From contig BCKE01000067.1 of NCBI GenBank assembly GCA_001600495.1, forward strand, positions 176,901 through 227,069: a DNA stretch of 50,169 nt, given 5' to 3'. This document shows positions 1 to 10,467 of the stretch, piece after piece (within the stretch, counting starts at the first letter, position 1; each line of letters starts with the position of its first letter). Both the position numbers and the translations under genes were made by a program. The DNA comes from Pilasporangium apinafurcum. Taxonomy: Eukaryota > Oomycota > Peronosporomycetes > Pythiales > Pythiaceae. The notes below the pieces were generated by a model, which was not told the DNA's origin, did not search any database, and saw only the letters and a program-made list of their open reading frames with translations.

Positions 1-207
1 GTTTTTGGCTCCCTTGACTTGCGGATTGCTTGTTAAAAAAAGAGGTGTATTATTCATCATTCCATGCCTCGCTTTTTCCTTGCGGTCCCGCGTTGGGTTC
101 AGAATACTGTAGTTAACTTCAATACAAGACTCATTCCTGTATGTGATTCCTCCAGTTCCCACATTTCACTCGAAGGTGTCAACAGTTGAAGGGAAACCTC
201 TGTAGAG

Positions 208-3200
208 ATGACATCATTCTTGAGCGCGTTACGAGAGAGTTTCCCCTCTTCAGGTGCATTAAATAGAGAGAAGAAGAAAAATGCTGCAGATGCCACGGTT
301 TCTTCATCGAAAAAACATCCTGCAACTGCCAGCAATACCGATATTGGCGACGTACCACTAGTACTTCAGCAACTTGAACGGGAATATGGATTCCAAGATC
401 CGTTCTTGGCGTGTTCTGAGCTCTGGGCGATATCGCAGCCCACAAAAGAGCGAGATTTATTGCGTATATTGTGTGTGGATCATGCAGATCTGCAAGAAGC
501 GAATGAGCGCGAGGCTGCCGTAGGTGCAGTTGGCGCAGTGGTGACCAAGAAAACCCCGAAAAAACGCGCGGAAAAGAGCAACACGTCGCAACTGAGCTCA
601 GCAAATCAGTTGCTGCAAGTATGTTCTCAGTTTACGACTGCGGCATCGACCAATTCCTTTTTTTCGACGATTGAATTGGCTGAAATGGTGCTTCAGACTG
701 TTCAGGATAGCCCCACCAACCCCGATCTGGTGCAAACACAATTGTTCGGACTTGTCGGCGTCGAAGGCATGGATATTATTGCATTTGCTTTGCAAAACCA
801 GCAGGAATTGGTCAAATGTGTGTCGAAATCTTCGCTCCATGAGGCTCATAAGCAGCAAGAAATGGCTTTGAAGTACGGCCCCGGCGGAGTTGCTTCGGCA
901 AGACCTGCCGTTGCTGGAGCATTCAGCATTCAAACAGAATCAGAGCAGTTGTATCAGAAGCAACAACGAAAAGCGAATAGAAAGGCAAGAGCTCACGGGG
1001 ATGGTGCAAATGATGAAGCAGACGAGCTCAATTGGTTGGAATCTGCAGGTTATGACCCAGAGGTTCTGCGTCTACAGCGTGAATTTGCACAGGAAGAAAT
1101 GCGGAATCAGTCCACATCATTGCTACAGCGAGAATTTGGTATTCTGAAAGGCGGATACGATACTACGGGTGCTGCTGGCCAGTTGGCAGCTGCCGGTGCC
1201 CTAACGCTCCCAGCAAATACTAAGCGCACGCACTATAAAGGTTACGAGCATGTGTTTATCCCAGCCCACGCGAAGAGAACACTCGAGAATGGTGAGACAC
1301 TCGTTCCTATCAGTGAGCTTGAAGATTTTGCACAGACTGCGTTTGATGGCATCACTCACCTGAATCGCTTGCAGTCGAAACTCTTTCGTGCTGCGTACCA
1401 CTCGAATCAGAATTTGTTGGTGTGTGCTCCCACGGGTGCAGGTAAAACTAATGTCGCCATGCTGACAATTCTGCAAGAAGTGAAATCGCATATCCAGCGC
1501 AATCTGTCTTTATCACATATGAAAATCATCTACGTTGCTCCCATGAAAGCTCTGGCACAAGAGGTGGTGACGAAATTTAGTGAACGGCTGCAAAAACTGA
1601 AACTCTGCGTCGCAGAACTCACGGGAGATATGCAAATGACGAAAAAAGAGATTGAGGAGACCCATGTCATTGTGACAACACCTGAGAAGTGGGATGTAAT
1701 TACACGCAAATCCAGTGCACAACAGGCGCTGCTCAGTAAAGTGAGGCTGCTGATCATTGATGAAGTTCATTTGCTTGCCGACGAGCGTGGTCCGGTAATT
1801 GAGACGATCGTCGCACGTACCTTGCGTCGTGTGGAGAGTACACAAAGCATGATTCGCATTGTGGGGCTGTCTGCAACGCTACCAAACTTTGTGGATGTGG
1901 CTTCATTTTTGAGGGTGTATGTTCCTACTGGAGACGCACGTATGCAGAATGCTGCCACAAATGGTGGGAAAGGTGGGTTATTTTTTTTCGATTCCAGCTA
2001 TCGTCCCGTTCCATTAGATCAAACGTTTATTGGAGTTAGCACGAACACCAACTTAAAAGAGGCGTTAGGTTTAAGTGCCGTTGCGCTGTCGACTACAGTA
2101 GCCACAGAGGACGACTCAGCGAAGGCAGCAATGGAAAAGCGAATGGTTTCGTCGACCATGAGTCGTCAGCGACAGATTCAATTGATGATGAACAAGTTAA
2201 CGCTTGCGCATTGCTTGAAGCAAGTGAAGAATAACGAACAAGTTATGGTGTTTGTCCACTCTCGAAAAGAAACAGCAGCTACAATGCGGGCTATTATCGA
2301 GCTCGCTCATGCAGATGAAGAAGAACCGGACACGCTGGAGGCATTCCTCCCGTCGCCAGATCTTAAAATGCCACTGAGTCTTATCGAGCGTATCCAAAAA
2401 AGTCGAAATCGAGAATTGAAGGAGCTTTTAGCATATGGTATGGGGATTCATCATGCTGGTATGCTCCGAAGTGATCGAAACTTGAGCGAGCAGCTATTTG
2501 AGCAGGGTTTTATCCGTGTCTTGTGCTGTACAGCTACTTTAGCGTGGGGAGTGAACTTGCCTGCGCACTCTGTCCTCATTAAGGGTACACAAGTGTATAA
2601 TGCTGATAAAGGTGGGATGACCCAATTGAGTATGTTGGATGTGATGCAGATCTTCGGTCGTGCTGGTCGTCCTCAGTATGATACAAGTGGTGACGCTGTA
2701 TTGATGACAACGCAGGACCAGCTGCCTCATTACCTGCGACTTCTCACGACGGGAATCCCTATGGAATCTGCTTTAATCAAGGCACTTCCTGATCACTTGA
2801 ATGCTGAAATCGTGTCTGGAACTGTTAGCAATCTTGATGAAGCATGCGAGTGGCTCAGCTATACGTATTTGTACGTGCGGATGCGAAAGAATCCCTTAGC
2901 ATACGGTATGAAAATAGACGACGTGCAGCAGGACCCACAGCTTATCGAGCGGCGAAGACAATTGCTTATGGATGCCGCTGAAAAACTTGCGTCATGCCGC
3001 ATGATTAAAATTTTGCGTGAAAAGACACGTCTGGATCAAGCGCAGGAAGGGAAAATTGCATTTGCAGTAACGTCGATGGGTCGAGTTGCGAGTCACTTTT
3101 ACATCCAACACAAATCAATTGAAACATTTAATGAATTACTGGACAACAAGGCTAGCGGAGATCAAAAGAGTGGCCAAGACGATGACGATTTGGCATGGGA

Positions 3201-6200
3201 AAAGGTTCTTTTGGTGCTCTGCAGCAGTTGTGAGTTTGAGCAAATCAAGTCCCGAGAAGAGGAAATGACTGAATTGGAAAAACTGAGTCGTAATTTTTGC
3301 CGTTTCCCCGTGCTTGGGGGTGGATTGGAGTCCTACATGGGAAAAACGAATGTTTTGCTTCAAAGTTTGATCGGAAAGGCACGTGTATCCAGCTTTACGT
3401 TAATTTCCGACACGAATTACGTTGCCCAGAATGCCTCTCGGGTTTGTCGCGCTCTATTTGAAATTTGTTTAAAGAAAAATAGCGCACGACGCGCGGAGAA
3501 GTTTCTGATGATGGCGAAATCCATCGATCAAAAGCTCTGGTGGGACCAAATTCCTCTGCTTCAGCTGCCAAATATTCCTCTCGATGTGATTGGGCAGGTG
3601 GAACAACAGAAACTGGACCTGTATGACGCGCTTGCATACCCAACGAAATATAACTTGAGTGGCAAGGTGAAAAAATGGGTGTCAAGTTTGCCATACATCG
3701 ATATCGATCAAGTACAAATGCAACCGTTTAGTAGCAACATGTTGAGACTGAGCTATTCGTTGTATCCGCTGTTTTCAGAATGGAAGGAAAATGCGTTTTC
3801 TGGTAGGACGCTGAGCTCCTGGATTTGGGTGGAAGACGCTGTCACAGGCTACATTTACCATTCCGAGTACTTTGTGCTTCACCAAACTCGCTTCATGGGC
3901 TGGAAAGAAGGCACTCAAACGTTAGAAATGGAATGCTACTTGCCGATTTTCATTTCCTCGCAACAACAGCAGGCAAACTATGTGATCCGGATTCTTTCAG
4001 ATCGATTTGTGGGTATTGAATCGTTTTACGAAATCAGCTATACACCAAACGATGTTGACATGGTGAAAGCAAAGAAAGAAAAGGATGAGATGTACACCAA
4101 GTTGCTTCGACTTCATCCGCAACCGCTTTTATCACTTGAAAATCCAGTGTACCAAGCCATTTACGCACAAACGTTCCAGGTATTTAATCCCATTCAAACT
4201 CAAACGTTTCACCAATTATATCACCAAGATGGGAATGTCTTGATTTGCGCTCCAACTGGAAGTGGGAAAACGGTGTGTGCTGAGCTCGCAATGTTTCGCG
4301 TGTGGAACAAAATTGCCGGAACAGCTTCTTTGGGGTTAGAACAAACGACAGCCACAGATGATTCTGCACAGGACGTAAACCTTGTCGGTGAGAGATCTTT
4401 AATTGTGTACATTGCTCCACTGAAAGCTTTGGCTCGGGAAAAAGTGAGCGAATGGAAATCTCGATTTGAGCAGAACCCTCGCCTACGCAAGAAAGTAGTG
4501 GAAGTGACTGGTGATACGCTCGTAAACATCGACTACATCATGACGAAGGCGGATATTGTCGTCACTACTCCGGAGAAATGGGACTTGCTGACGCGAAATC
4601 TCAGTTTTGGTCGAAAGCTGATGGACAAGATCGCGTTGGTGATTATAGATGAGGTCCATCTTGTAGGCGATGCTCCGCGCGGTGCAGTGTTAGAAGTGTT
4701 GGTGAGTCGACTTCGCCGATTTAGCCGTGAGTCCCAAAACACTTCTGGACAACAGTCATCGATCCGTCTACTAGGGTTATCTACAGCTCTGGCCAACCCC
4801 AGTGATGTGGGTCGATGGCTTGGAATCATCCGTGAAAACAATGGTCAAGTGTACAATTTCCGCGCTGCTGTGCGTCCTGTACCCATGGAAGTTCACCTTC
4901 AAGGTTTTCCGGAGCGGCACTACGTATCTCGTATGGCAGCGATGAACAAACCAACATTCATGGCCATCAAGACGCATTCACCAGATAAACCGATTTTGAT
5001 TTTTGTATCTTCCAAGGCGCAAACGAAATTAACGGCGTTGGATTTGATTTCCTTTTGTGTTTCTCACACAGACAGTGATAGTAGCGGTAGCGCCAAGCGT
5101 TTCTTGAAAATGGACGAGGCTATAATGGAAGCAATCTGCAACGACGGGAATAGCATCAGTGATGACACCCTGAAGCACACGCTTACATTTGGCATTGGAC
5201 TGCATCATGCTGGTCTAGCTCGAAAAGATCGTGAGATGGTAGAGAAACTGTTTCGAGACCGTATGATCCAAGTTGTAATTTCCACATCTACGTTGGCATG
5301 GGGAGTAAACCTACCCGCTCATTTGGTGATTATCAAAGGCACGGAATATTTCCAGAATGGCAGGTATCGGTCGTATCCATTGAGCGATTTGCTTCAGATG
5401 ATTGGTCGTGCTGGACGACCACTGTTGGACGATAAAGGTGTAGCCTGCGTGTTAGTGGAAGAAAGCAAGAAGAACATGATTCAGCGATTCTTGTATGAGC
5501 CACTGGCGATTGAGTCATGTCTAAAAGACTACCTCGCAAATCATTTGAATGCCGAAATAGCTAGCGGCCTCATTCAAACGAGAAAGGATGTGATGGAGTA
5601 TCTTAGTTGGAGTCTGCTCTTCCAGCGAGTACTGAAGAATCCGAGTTACTATGGCGTCGATGCCAATCAGAGCAAGAAGCTATCAAAAACAGATGTGGAG
5701 GGATTCTTTCAATCACTTGTGACTAAAACACTGGAACAGCTGGAAATGAACCAGTGCGTGACTGTCAATTCAACTTATTCATCGATCCAGACAACATTCG
5801 CGGGGAAGATTGCGGCGGCATTGTATGTAGATGTTCGTACCGTGTCGAACATGCTTAAAGCTCTTCGAACCATCATCTCCGGCAGCAATGCAGATGACGC
5901 AAGGAAGCCATCGAAGGCTATGATGTTACTCATGAGTGTAATCTGTGAGTCAAGCGTGGAAATCCAAGACACGATTCCACTTCGTCATAATGAAATTCAA
6001 AGTCAATTGGTCCCCGAATTGTGCAACAAGGTGAAATTTTCTCCCATGACTAACCTATACACGCAGTCGCCAAAGAAGCAAAAGACACTACTGGAAACAC
6101 ATGGAAGCGAGCTTAAGGCATTCCTGCTGCTGCAGATGCACTTATCGCGCATGCGGATGCCATCGAGTGACTTTGCCAACGACCTGCGCACACTTTTAGA

Positions 6201-6885
6201 TCAAATTCCCCGGTTGCTAAGTGCGGTGATTGATCTTTGTGCCGTCCTGAAGCATACAGACCTGGTAATGGCGGGCATTCAGCTCTCGCAGGCCATTGTC
6301 CAGGCGCGATGGCCGCTATTTTTCAGTGAAGAAGATAGAGAGGTTGAGGATGTATTGACTCAACTGCCATTCGCATCAGCTCATTTTGTACGAATATTGC
6401 ACACAGATTTGCAGGTGAATGGTTTCGCCGAACTGCAAACCGCTTTGCAGGTGAAAAATAAGAAGACTCAAATCATCGAATCCTTGACAAAATCACATCG
6501 AGGCACAAGTAATACCCTGAGCAAGCGTCAAGTAAATGAGTTTGTGCATGTCGCAGAAACCATTCCGCGATTGGAAGTCAGTGTGGCGTTCAAAAAGGGG
6601 CGACAGGTGGTTCAGGTAGACATCGGCGCCTTAAATGAGCAGCTGAATAGGTTGGCTTACGCAAAGAGATTCCCCAAGCCGAAACCATATGGCTTTTACG
6701 TGCTGTTTACAGCCAAGAGGAAGAGTTCGACGGAGCTCATTCACATGAAACATATCGCATGGCAGCGAAAGGTGCAGGTGATGTTCCCTGTTACCGCCGA
6801 CGATTCTCGAGAGGAGAGCGAGTACGAGGTCCATGTGTTAAGTGATTCGGTTTTGGGAATTGATGCTTCCTTCTCTGTCAAGTAA
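208..6885 (+). CDS. ASCC3: ASCC3/Slh1-like Ski2-family RNA/DNA helicase with two cassettes
   Basis: A 2225-residue intronless reading frame with two Ski2-like helicase cassettes, each followed by a Sec63-type region. Cassette 1 has Walker A APTGAGKT at residues 407-414, TTPEKWD and DEVH at 518-521. Cassette 2 has APTGSGKT from residue 1348 and DEVH from 1481. The motif LSTALAN in cassette 2 and AMLTILQEV after the first Walker A follow ASCC3/Slh1 rather than the spliceosomal Brr2, and the length fits human ASCC3 (about 2200). In other eukaryotes this protein is the helicase of the ASC-1 / ribosome-quality-control trigger complex, which splits collided ribosomes, and it also assists alkylation-damage repair. 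Both cassettes keep ATPase motifs. Cassette 1 has an insertion of about 20 residues (GDARMQNAATNGGKGG) before the conserved LFFFD. It is the only clear housekeeping gene besides the choline-transporter-like gene. The first ATG of the open frame is used. Confidence 0.95.
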   Translation: MTSFLSALRESFPSSGALNREKKKNAADATVSSSKKHPATASNTDIGDVPLVLQQLEREYGFQDPFLACSELWAISQPTKERDLLRILCVDHADLQEANEREAAVGAVGAVVTKKTPKKRAEKSNTSQLSSANQLLQVCSQFTTAASTNSFFSTIELAEMVLQTVQDSPTNPDLVQTQLFGLVGVEGMDIIAFALQNQQELVKCVSKSSLHEAHKQQEMALKYGPGGVASARPAVAGAFSIQTESEQLYQKQQRKANRKARAHGDGANDEADELNWLESAGYDPEVLRLQREFAQEEMRNQSTSLLQREFGILKGGYDTTGAAGQLAAAGALTLPANTKRTHYKGYEHVFIPAHAKRTLENGETLVPISELEDFAQTAFDGITHLNRLQSKLFRAAYHSNQNLLVCAPTGAGKTNVAMLTILQEVKSHIQRNLSLSHMKIIYVAPMKALAQEVVTKFSERLQKLKLCVAELTGDMQMTKKEIEETHVIVTTPEKWDVITRKSSAQQALLSKVRLLIIDEVHLLADERGPVIETIVARTLRRVESTQSMIRIVGLSATLPNFVDVASFLRVYVPTGDARMQNAATNGGKGGLFFFDSSYRPVPLDQTFIGVSTNTNLKEALGLSAVALSTTVATEDDSAKAAMEKRMVSSTMSRQRQIQLMMNKLTLAHCLKQVKNNEQVMVFVHSRKETAATMRAIIELAHADEEEPDTLEAFLPSPDLKMPLSLIERIQKSRNRELKELLAYGMGIHHAGMLRSDRNLSEQLFEQGFIRVLCCTATLAWGVNLPAHSVLIKGTQVYNADKGGMTQLSMLDVMQIFGRAGRPQYDTSGDAVLMTTQDQLPHYLRLLTTGIPMESALIKALPDHLNAEIVSGTVSNLDEACEWLSYTYLYVRMRKNPLAYGMKIDDVQQDPQLIERRRQLLMDAAEKLASCRMIKILREKTRLDQAQEGKIAFAVTSMGRVASHFYIQHKSIETFNELLDNKASGDQKSGQDDDDLAWEKVLLVLCSSCEFEQIKSREEEMTELEKLSRNFCRFPVLGGGLESYMGKTNVLLQSLIGKARVSSFTLISDTNYVAQNASRVCRALFEICLKKNSARRAEKFLMMAKSIDQKLWWDQIPLLQLPNIPLDVIGQVEQQKLDLYDALAYPTKYNLSGKVKKWVSSLPYIDIDQVQMQPFSSNMLRLSYSLYPLFSEWKENAFSGRTLSSWIWVEDAVTGYIYHSEYFVLHQTRFMGWKEGTQTLEMECYLPIFISSQQQQANYVIRILSDRFVGIESFYEISYTPNDVDMVKAKKEKDEMYTKLLRLHPQPLLSLENPVYQAIYAQTFQVFNPIQTQTFHQLYHQDGNVLICAPTGSGKTVCAELAMFRVWNKIAGTASLGLEQTTATDDSAQDVNLVGERSLIVYIAPLKALAREKVSEWKSRFEQNPRLRKKVVEVTGDTLVNIDYIMTKADIVVTTPEKWDLLTRNLSFGRKLMDKIALVIIDEVHLVGDAPRGAVLEVLVSRLRRFSRESQNTSGQQSSIRLLGLSTALANPSDVGRWLGIIRENNGQVYNFRAAVRPVPMEVHLQGFPERHYVSRMAAMNKPTFMAIKTHSPDKPILIFVSSKAQTKLTALDLISFCVSHTDSDSSGSAKRFLKMDEAIMEAICNDGNSISDDTLKHTLTFGIGLHHAGLARKDREMVEKLFRDRMIQVVISTSTLAWGVNLPAHLVIIKGTEYFQNGRYRSYPLSDLLQMIGRAGRPLLDDKGVACVLVEESKKNMIQRFLYEPLAIESCLKDYLANHLNAEIASGLIQTRKDVMEYLSWSLLFQRVLKNPSYYGVDANQSKKLSKTDVEGFFQSLVTKTLEQLEMNQCVTVNSTYSSIQTTFAGKIAAALYVDVRTVSNMLKALRTIISGSNADDARKPSKAMMLLMSVICESSVEIQDTIPLRHNEIQSQLVPELCNKVKFSPMTNLYTQSPKKQKTLLETHGSELKAFLLLQMHLSRMRMPSSDFANDLRTLLDQIPRLLSAVIDLCAVLKHTDLVMAGIQLSQAIVQARWPLFFSEEDREVEDVLTQLPFASAHFVRILHTDLQVNGFAELQTALQVKNKKTQIIESLTKSHRGTSNTLSKRQVNEFVHVAETIPRLEVSVAFKKGRQVVQVDIGALNEQLNRLAYAKRFPKPKPYGFYVLFTAKRKSSTELIHMKHIAWQRKVQVMFPVTADDSREESEYEVHVLSDSVLGIDASFSVK

Positions 6886-7131
6886 ATGAAGCTTCCAACC
6901 GACAATCAAATAGAAAACATGAATTTTGATCCTTTCTAGACTTACTATCCATCAGGAAAGCACTCGTCGGTATTAGATAGAGTGTCATATGCGAAGTGTA
7001 GAAAGAAACGTGATGAGAATATGGGGTAAATGCGAAGCCCTGGAGGATCAACATGATCAATAGAGACAAAGAACACGGATATAAAATGATATATCGTTTA
7101 AAAGCAATATTTATTGAGGTGTTTGGATACT

Positions 7132-8257
7132 TCAAGAGATCATATGAATTACCAAAATACTATCAACTCAGGAAAGATCTCCTGCTTTGCTATTCGAGTC
7201 AGACTTGATCAACAAAGCCTACCTAAAACTAGACAACCACAGAGTAGACATCTCCGACACCTGGACTCGAAGAACTACTCTTTGTTCGATACTCTTCCTC
7301 ACACTCGATCATCCTTCCTCCACTCCTTTCTATCTTGTAATCGACCACCATCTTGAAAGTGAAACTGTATCCAACGAAGGAACAGAAGCAACTTCTCAAC
7401 AAGATGTCTGATATCCATCAAACAAATCTATAACAAGATTATCGAATTGTCAAATTGTCGAGAGATGACTGCTACACATTATCTCTACAAGACCTGGATG
7501 CAAAATATCACCTGAATGTTCTAAAAGATGTCATGGATTCAACAGAGATTTCATCAAAGCTCGATTCAAATCTTGTAAGGACAAAAGAGAGAACACATCA
7601 TTTTCATGGTTGAGACTCAAATCAAGAAAAGATAATACGACTTCAGATGAAATCCAATCTCGATCGCTAAAGTCTGATGAAGATCAACTTTGATTCTTTC
7701 CATGATATGTTGGTTTCTTCAAGAATGAAGGTATTAAGATCAAAGAGTAACTTTCGACATTCAAGTATGCAGCTTGTTTACAATGAAATCGAGAAGATCG
7801 CTACTATGTCTGTATTTCTCGAGTAAAAGAAATCTACCAGACAGACTCCATTCGAATGTACAGAATCGATCCCAGAGTCTATAGTCTTATAGCTTTGTAT
7901 GGGTATCATGACATGATGCTAAGCGTAGATGATGTCAAGAATGCAATGTTTAGTCGCTGTCTGTTGGTGGATCTTCTATTTTTCGAGACTTGAGAGATGA
8001 CATGGAAACAAAAAAGGATTTCAAGCAAGTTGTCAAGAGCAATGTTGGTGTGATCACATTACAAGTTCAAGATGGTAGTGAAGTGGAAGATGGAAAGAAG
8101 TAGAGAAAGCGTATACAGGAAAGATTTGTTCTCAGAGTTCAGGTGTCAGAGATAGCTACTCTTATCTGGCTTTTGCTGATCAAGTCGGACTCGAACAACA
8201 TAACAGGGGCTCTTCCCCTGAGGTACCCGAATTTTGGTATCGCATATGATCTCTTGA
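7132..8257 (+). mobile_element. TIR element copy 1 with TnpB/Fanzor-like remnant (non-autonomous)
   Basis: A 1.1 kb unit bounded by TCAAGAGATCATATG on the left and its reverse complement on the right. The inverted repeats are long and imperfect, roughly 200 bp each, with matching ATCTCYGACACCTG and CACCATCTTGAA blocks. Near-identical copies lie at 20997-22134 (inverted) and 29665-30604. A short open stretch at 7863-7996 reads RIDPRVYSLIALYG, then LSVDDVKNAMFSRCLLVDLL. This resembles a TnpB/Fanzor RuvC-I motif (hDPGhRTF) and the following conserved segment. The same segment is readable in the pseudogene at 41744-43620 (LSVNDAKDTIFRRCLMIDRL). No complete protein remains. The right terminus contains a small perfect hairpin, AGGGG AAGAG CCCCT. 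The copy looks like a non-autonomous derivative of a Fanzor-carrying transposon. Confidence 0.7.
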
Positions 8258-8808
8258 GGTGGATCATCCCACATTCGAAACCCTAAAGAAGTCCAATACA
8301 CTCACACGACATCACAAACCATCTAACTGGACAAAAACAGGCCACGTGGGCTCGCCATGGAATTGCATTCGAGCCACAAAACCATCCAACTTTCCTTTCT
8401 TTTCTAACCGAAACCGAAATCGACTCAGGTTTAAGAAGTTAAACCCCTAATCCCAATCAGATGTTACATGGTTTCTTAATAGTTGATTATATGAAAAATG
8501 ATACGCTTCTTCTTCTTTTTTTCTTTTTCATCTAGATAGCCTAGCCTGTACAGTGGTATGCATGTAATAAAAAGGATCTGACTCTGATAATCGATATCTT
8601 ACGGAATGTAAAGTGTGCCTATCTGCACTGAACACCAATACAGAAACCAGCTGGTGGGTGAAGAGCTGAGCAATAGAAACATTGCACGTTCCACCCTCGT
8701 CAGTCAAGCTCGGCGGTCCGAACAGCAAGAGAAGAGAGATTCATCTCCAGTCCATTGCAGCGCCGTTCAAGTTCCAGGTGAATACGAGAAAGAGAAGGTG
8801 ACATAACG
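8258..8808. other. Intergenic, no gene seen
   Basis: Non-coding stretch between the TIR element and the first exon of the pseudokinase gene. It has a pyrimidine tract near 8505-8530. The short open frames here have no recognisable content. Confidence 0.5.
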
Positions 8809-10345
8809 ATGGACACATCCGGCACTGGCAGCGTAAGTCTCCACGTAATTTGCTTGCACATTTTCCATTTTTGACATTCGCTGACCATGAATGGTGGACA
8901 TGCTGCTATTCATTCGATAGTCGGAATCTACCGGGACGATCATCCGGACCGCCGCGCCTTCACATGGATTCACAAGTAGCTCAGCCACTGACAGTCGTGA
9001 AGGTATAATGTTCCCAGTGATTCCGTCCGGTGGTTTCGAAAACAGAAGTAGCAGCACACATGATGATCATTGGGGTGGTCCTGAAGGTGGCCCACCCCCT
9101 CACGGCAGACCGCATGGTCCGCCTCCTAATGATGCCACCGACGGATTGAATGGCGCTGAAATCGCTGGCATCATCTTCGCTATTGCTGGAGTATTATTTG
9201 TGTACATTGCGCTCTTTTTGTGGTACAAGAAATTAGAGAAAAAGAACCGTGAGAGTAACCACGACCATGAGAATAGAGGAGTAGCCTCGGATTTGGAGGC
9301 AGGTCAACATACAAGAGCATCAGTGACAGCAGCAGAGACACCCGTGTTAGGCGCTTTCTATGGCGTCGGGAGCACCCCATCAGATAGACGGAAGAAGACC
9401 GCACAGACTATTAATCCTCAAAATGAACGAGGTGTGTGGGAAGATCCGGTGATTCTGACATTGCGGGTATCGATGCAGGATGTGCAGACCGATGTATTGC
9501 TGCACCAAGGGCGATCGGGTGAAGTCTACCGTGGCAGGTATCATTCAGAGGTGGTCGCAATCAAGAAACTTGCGCCGCGCACCAAGACTAATTTGAAAGA
9601 GATAGAACTCTTGCTTAGTGAAGCCAAACTACGTGCCGAAGTGGCGGGCCATCCACATATTGTTAATGTGATTGGGGTGGCATGGGAGGCACTCAGCAGT
9701 GTCTGCGTGCTCTCTACCTACCAAGTGCGAGGGGATTTGGCCCGGTATTTAGCACAGTATGAGTCTACGACCGGATTCGGCTTGGCAAAGCTGAAGATAG
9801 CGCTACAGATTTCCGATGCACTTGTGTATTTGCATGCGCTTTCTCCTACAGTGTTGCATCGCGACCTCAAGGCCAGCCATGTGTTGCTTAATGACCAACT
9901 GGACGCTAAATTGACTGGATTCACTGTCGCGCCATCTTCAGAAAACAAAGTCGCTTTAGATATCGATGAAGATGGAAGCGGTGCGATCATTACACCAATC
10001 GAGGTCGGTACTGTGCGGTGGATGGCCCCAGAAGTCATGATTGGCGGCGAGTTCACATGGGCAGCCGACATGTTTGCCTTTGGCATGCTGTTGAGCGAAT
10101 TAGCGACGCATGCCGCGCCATTCACAAACGTCCGGAACCCAGAAACCGGTGAGATATTGCCAGCGGTGGAGGTGCTGAATCTGGTATTAGAGGGCCAAGT
10201 GACAGCTGATTTCCCTCAACCATCAACACCTTTAGAGATTGTGGCACTGGGCAGGGCGTGTACGTCTCTGGATCCAAAAGTTCGTCCTACAGCTTCCCAA
10301 GCACGAACACAATTACAGCAGCTGCTGGGCACATATGCCTATTAA
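8809..10345 (+). CDS. TKL receptor-like pseudokinase (subfamily A)
   Basis: Model join(8809..8832, 8921..10345), 482 residues. A short first exon (MDTSGTGS) ends at GTAAGT; an acceptor ends at 8920, and the frame is open from there through the Met at 9008. The start is inferred; the in-frame Met at 9008 is the conservative choice. The protein has a short Gly/Pro/His-rich outside segment, one membrane segment (IAGIIFAIAGVLFVYIALFL), the subfamily motif VWEDPVI, then a kinase-like domain. The beta-3 lysine is kept (VAIKK, codon 9563) and HRD is kept (9857-9865). However the DFG motif reads TGF (9914-9922), so the metal-binding Asp is missing, and HRDLKxxN reads HRDLKASH. The glycine loop is GRSGEV. 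The domain should bind nucleotide poorly and is likely a pseudokinase, perhaps a partner of an active receptor such as the product of 13541-15197. It is convergent with the choline-transporter-like gene, 122 bp apart. Confidence 0.8.
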
Positions 10346-10467
10346 GTCCAAGCTCGGATAGAGAACCTTTTGTAGATGTATGGTGAAGCACGGCTTGTTA
10401 TAATAAACTAATCAATATATCTAAATGCAATTGTTTTTTCTTTTTATGGAAATAGCAATGAATATGT

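Noticed and set aside
208-6885. Brr2 spliceosomal helicase as identity of the first gene
   Set aside because: Both are double-cassette Ski2 proteins, but cassette 2 keeps Walker A and DEVH and the wording LSTALAN, and cassette 1 reads AMLTILQEV, as in ASCC3 and not Brr2.
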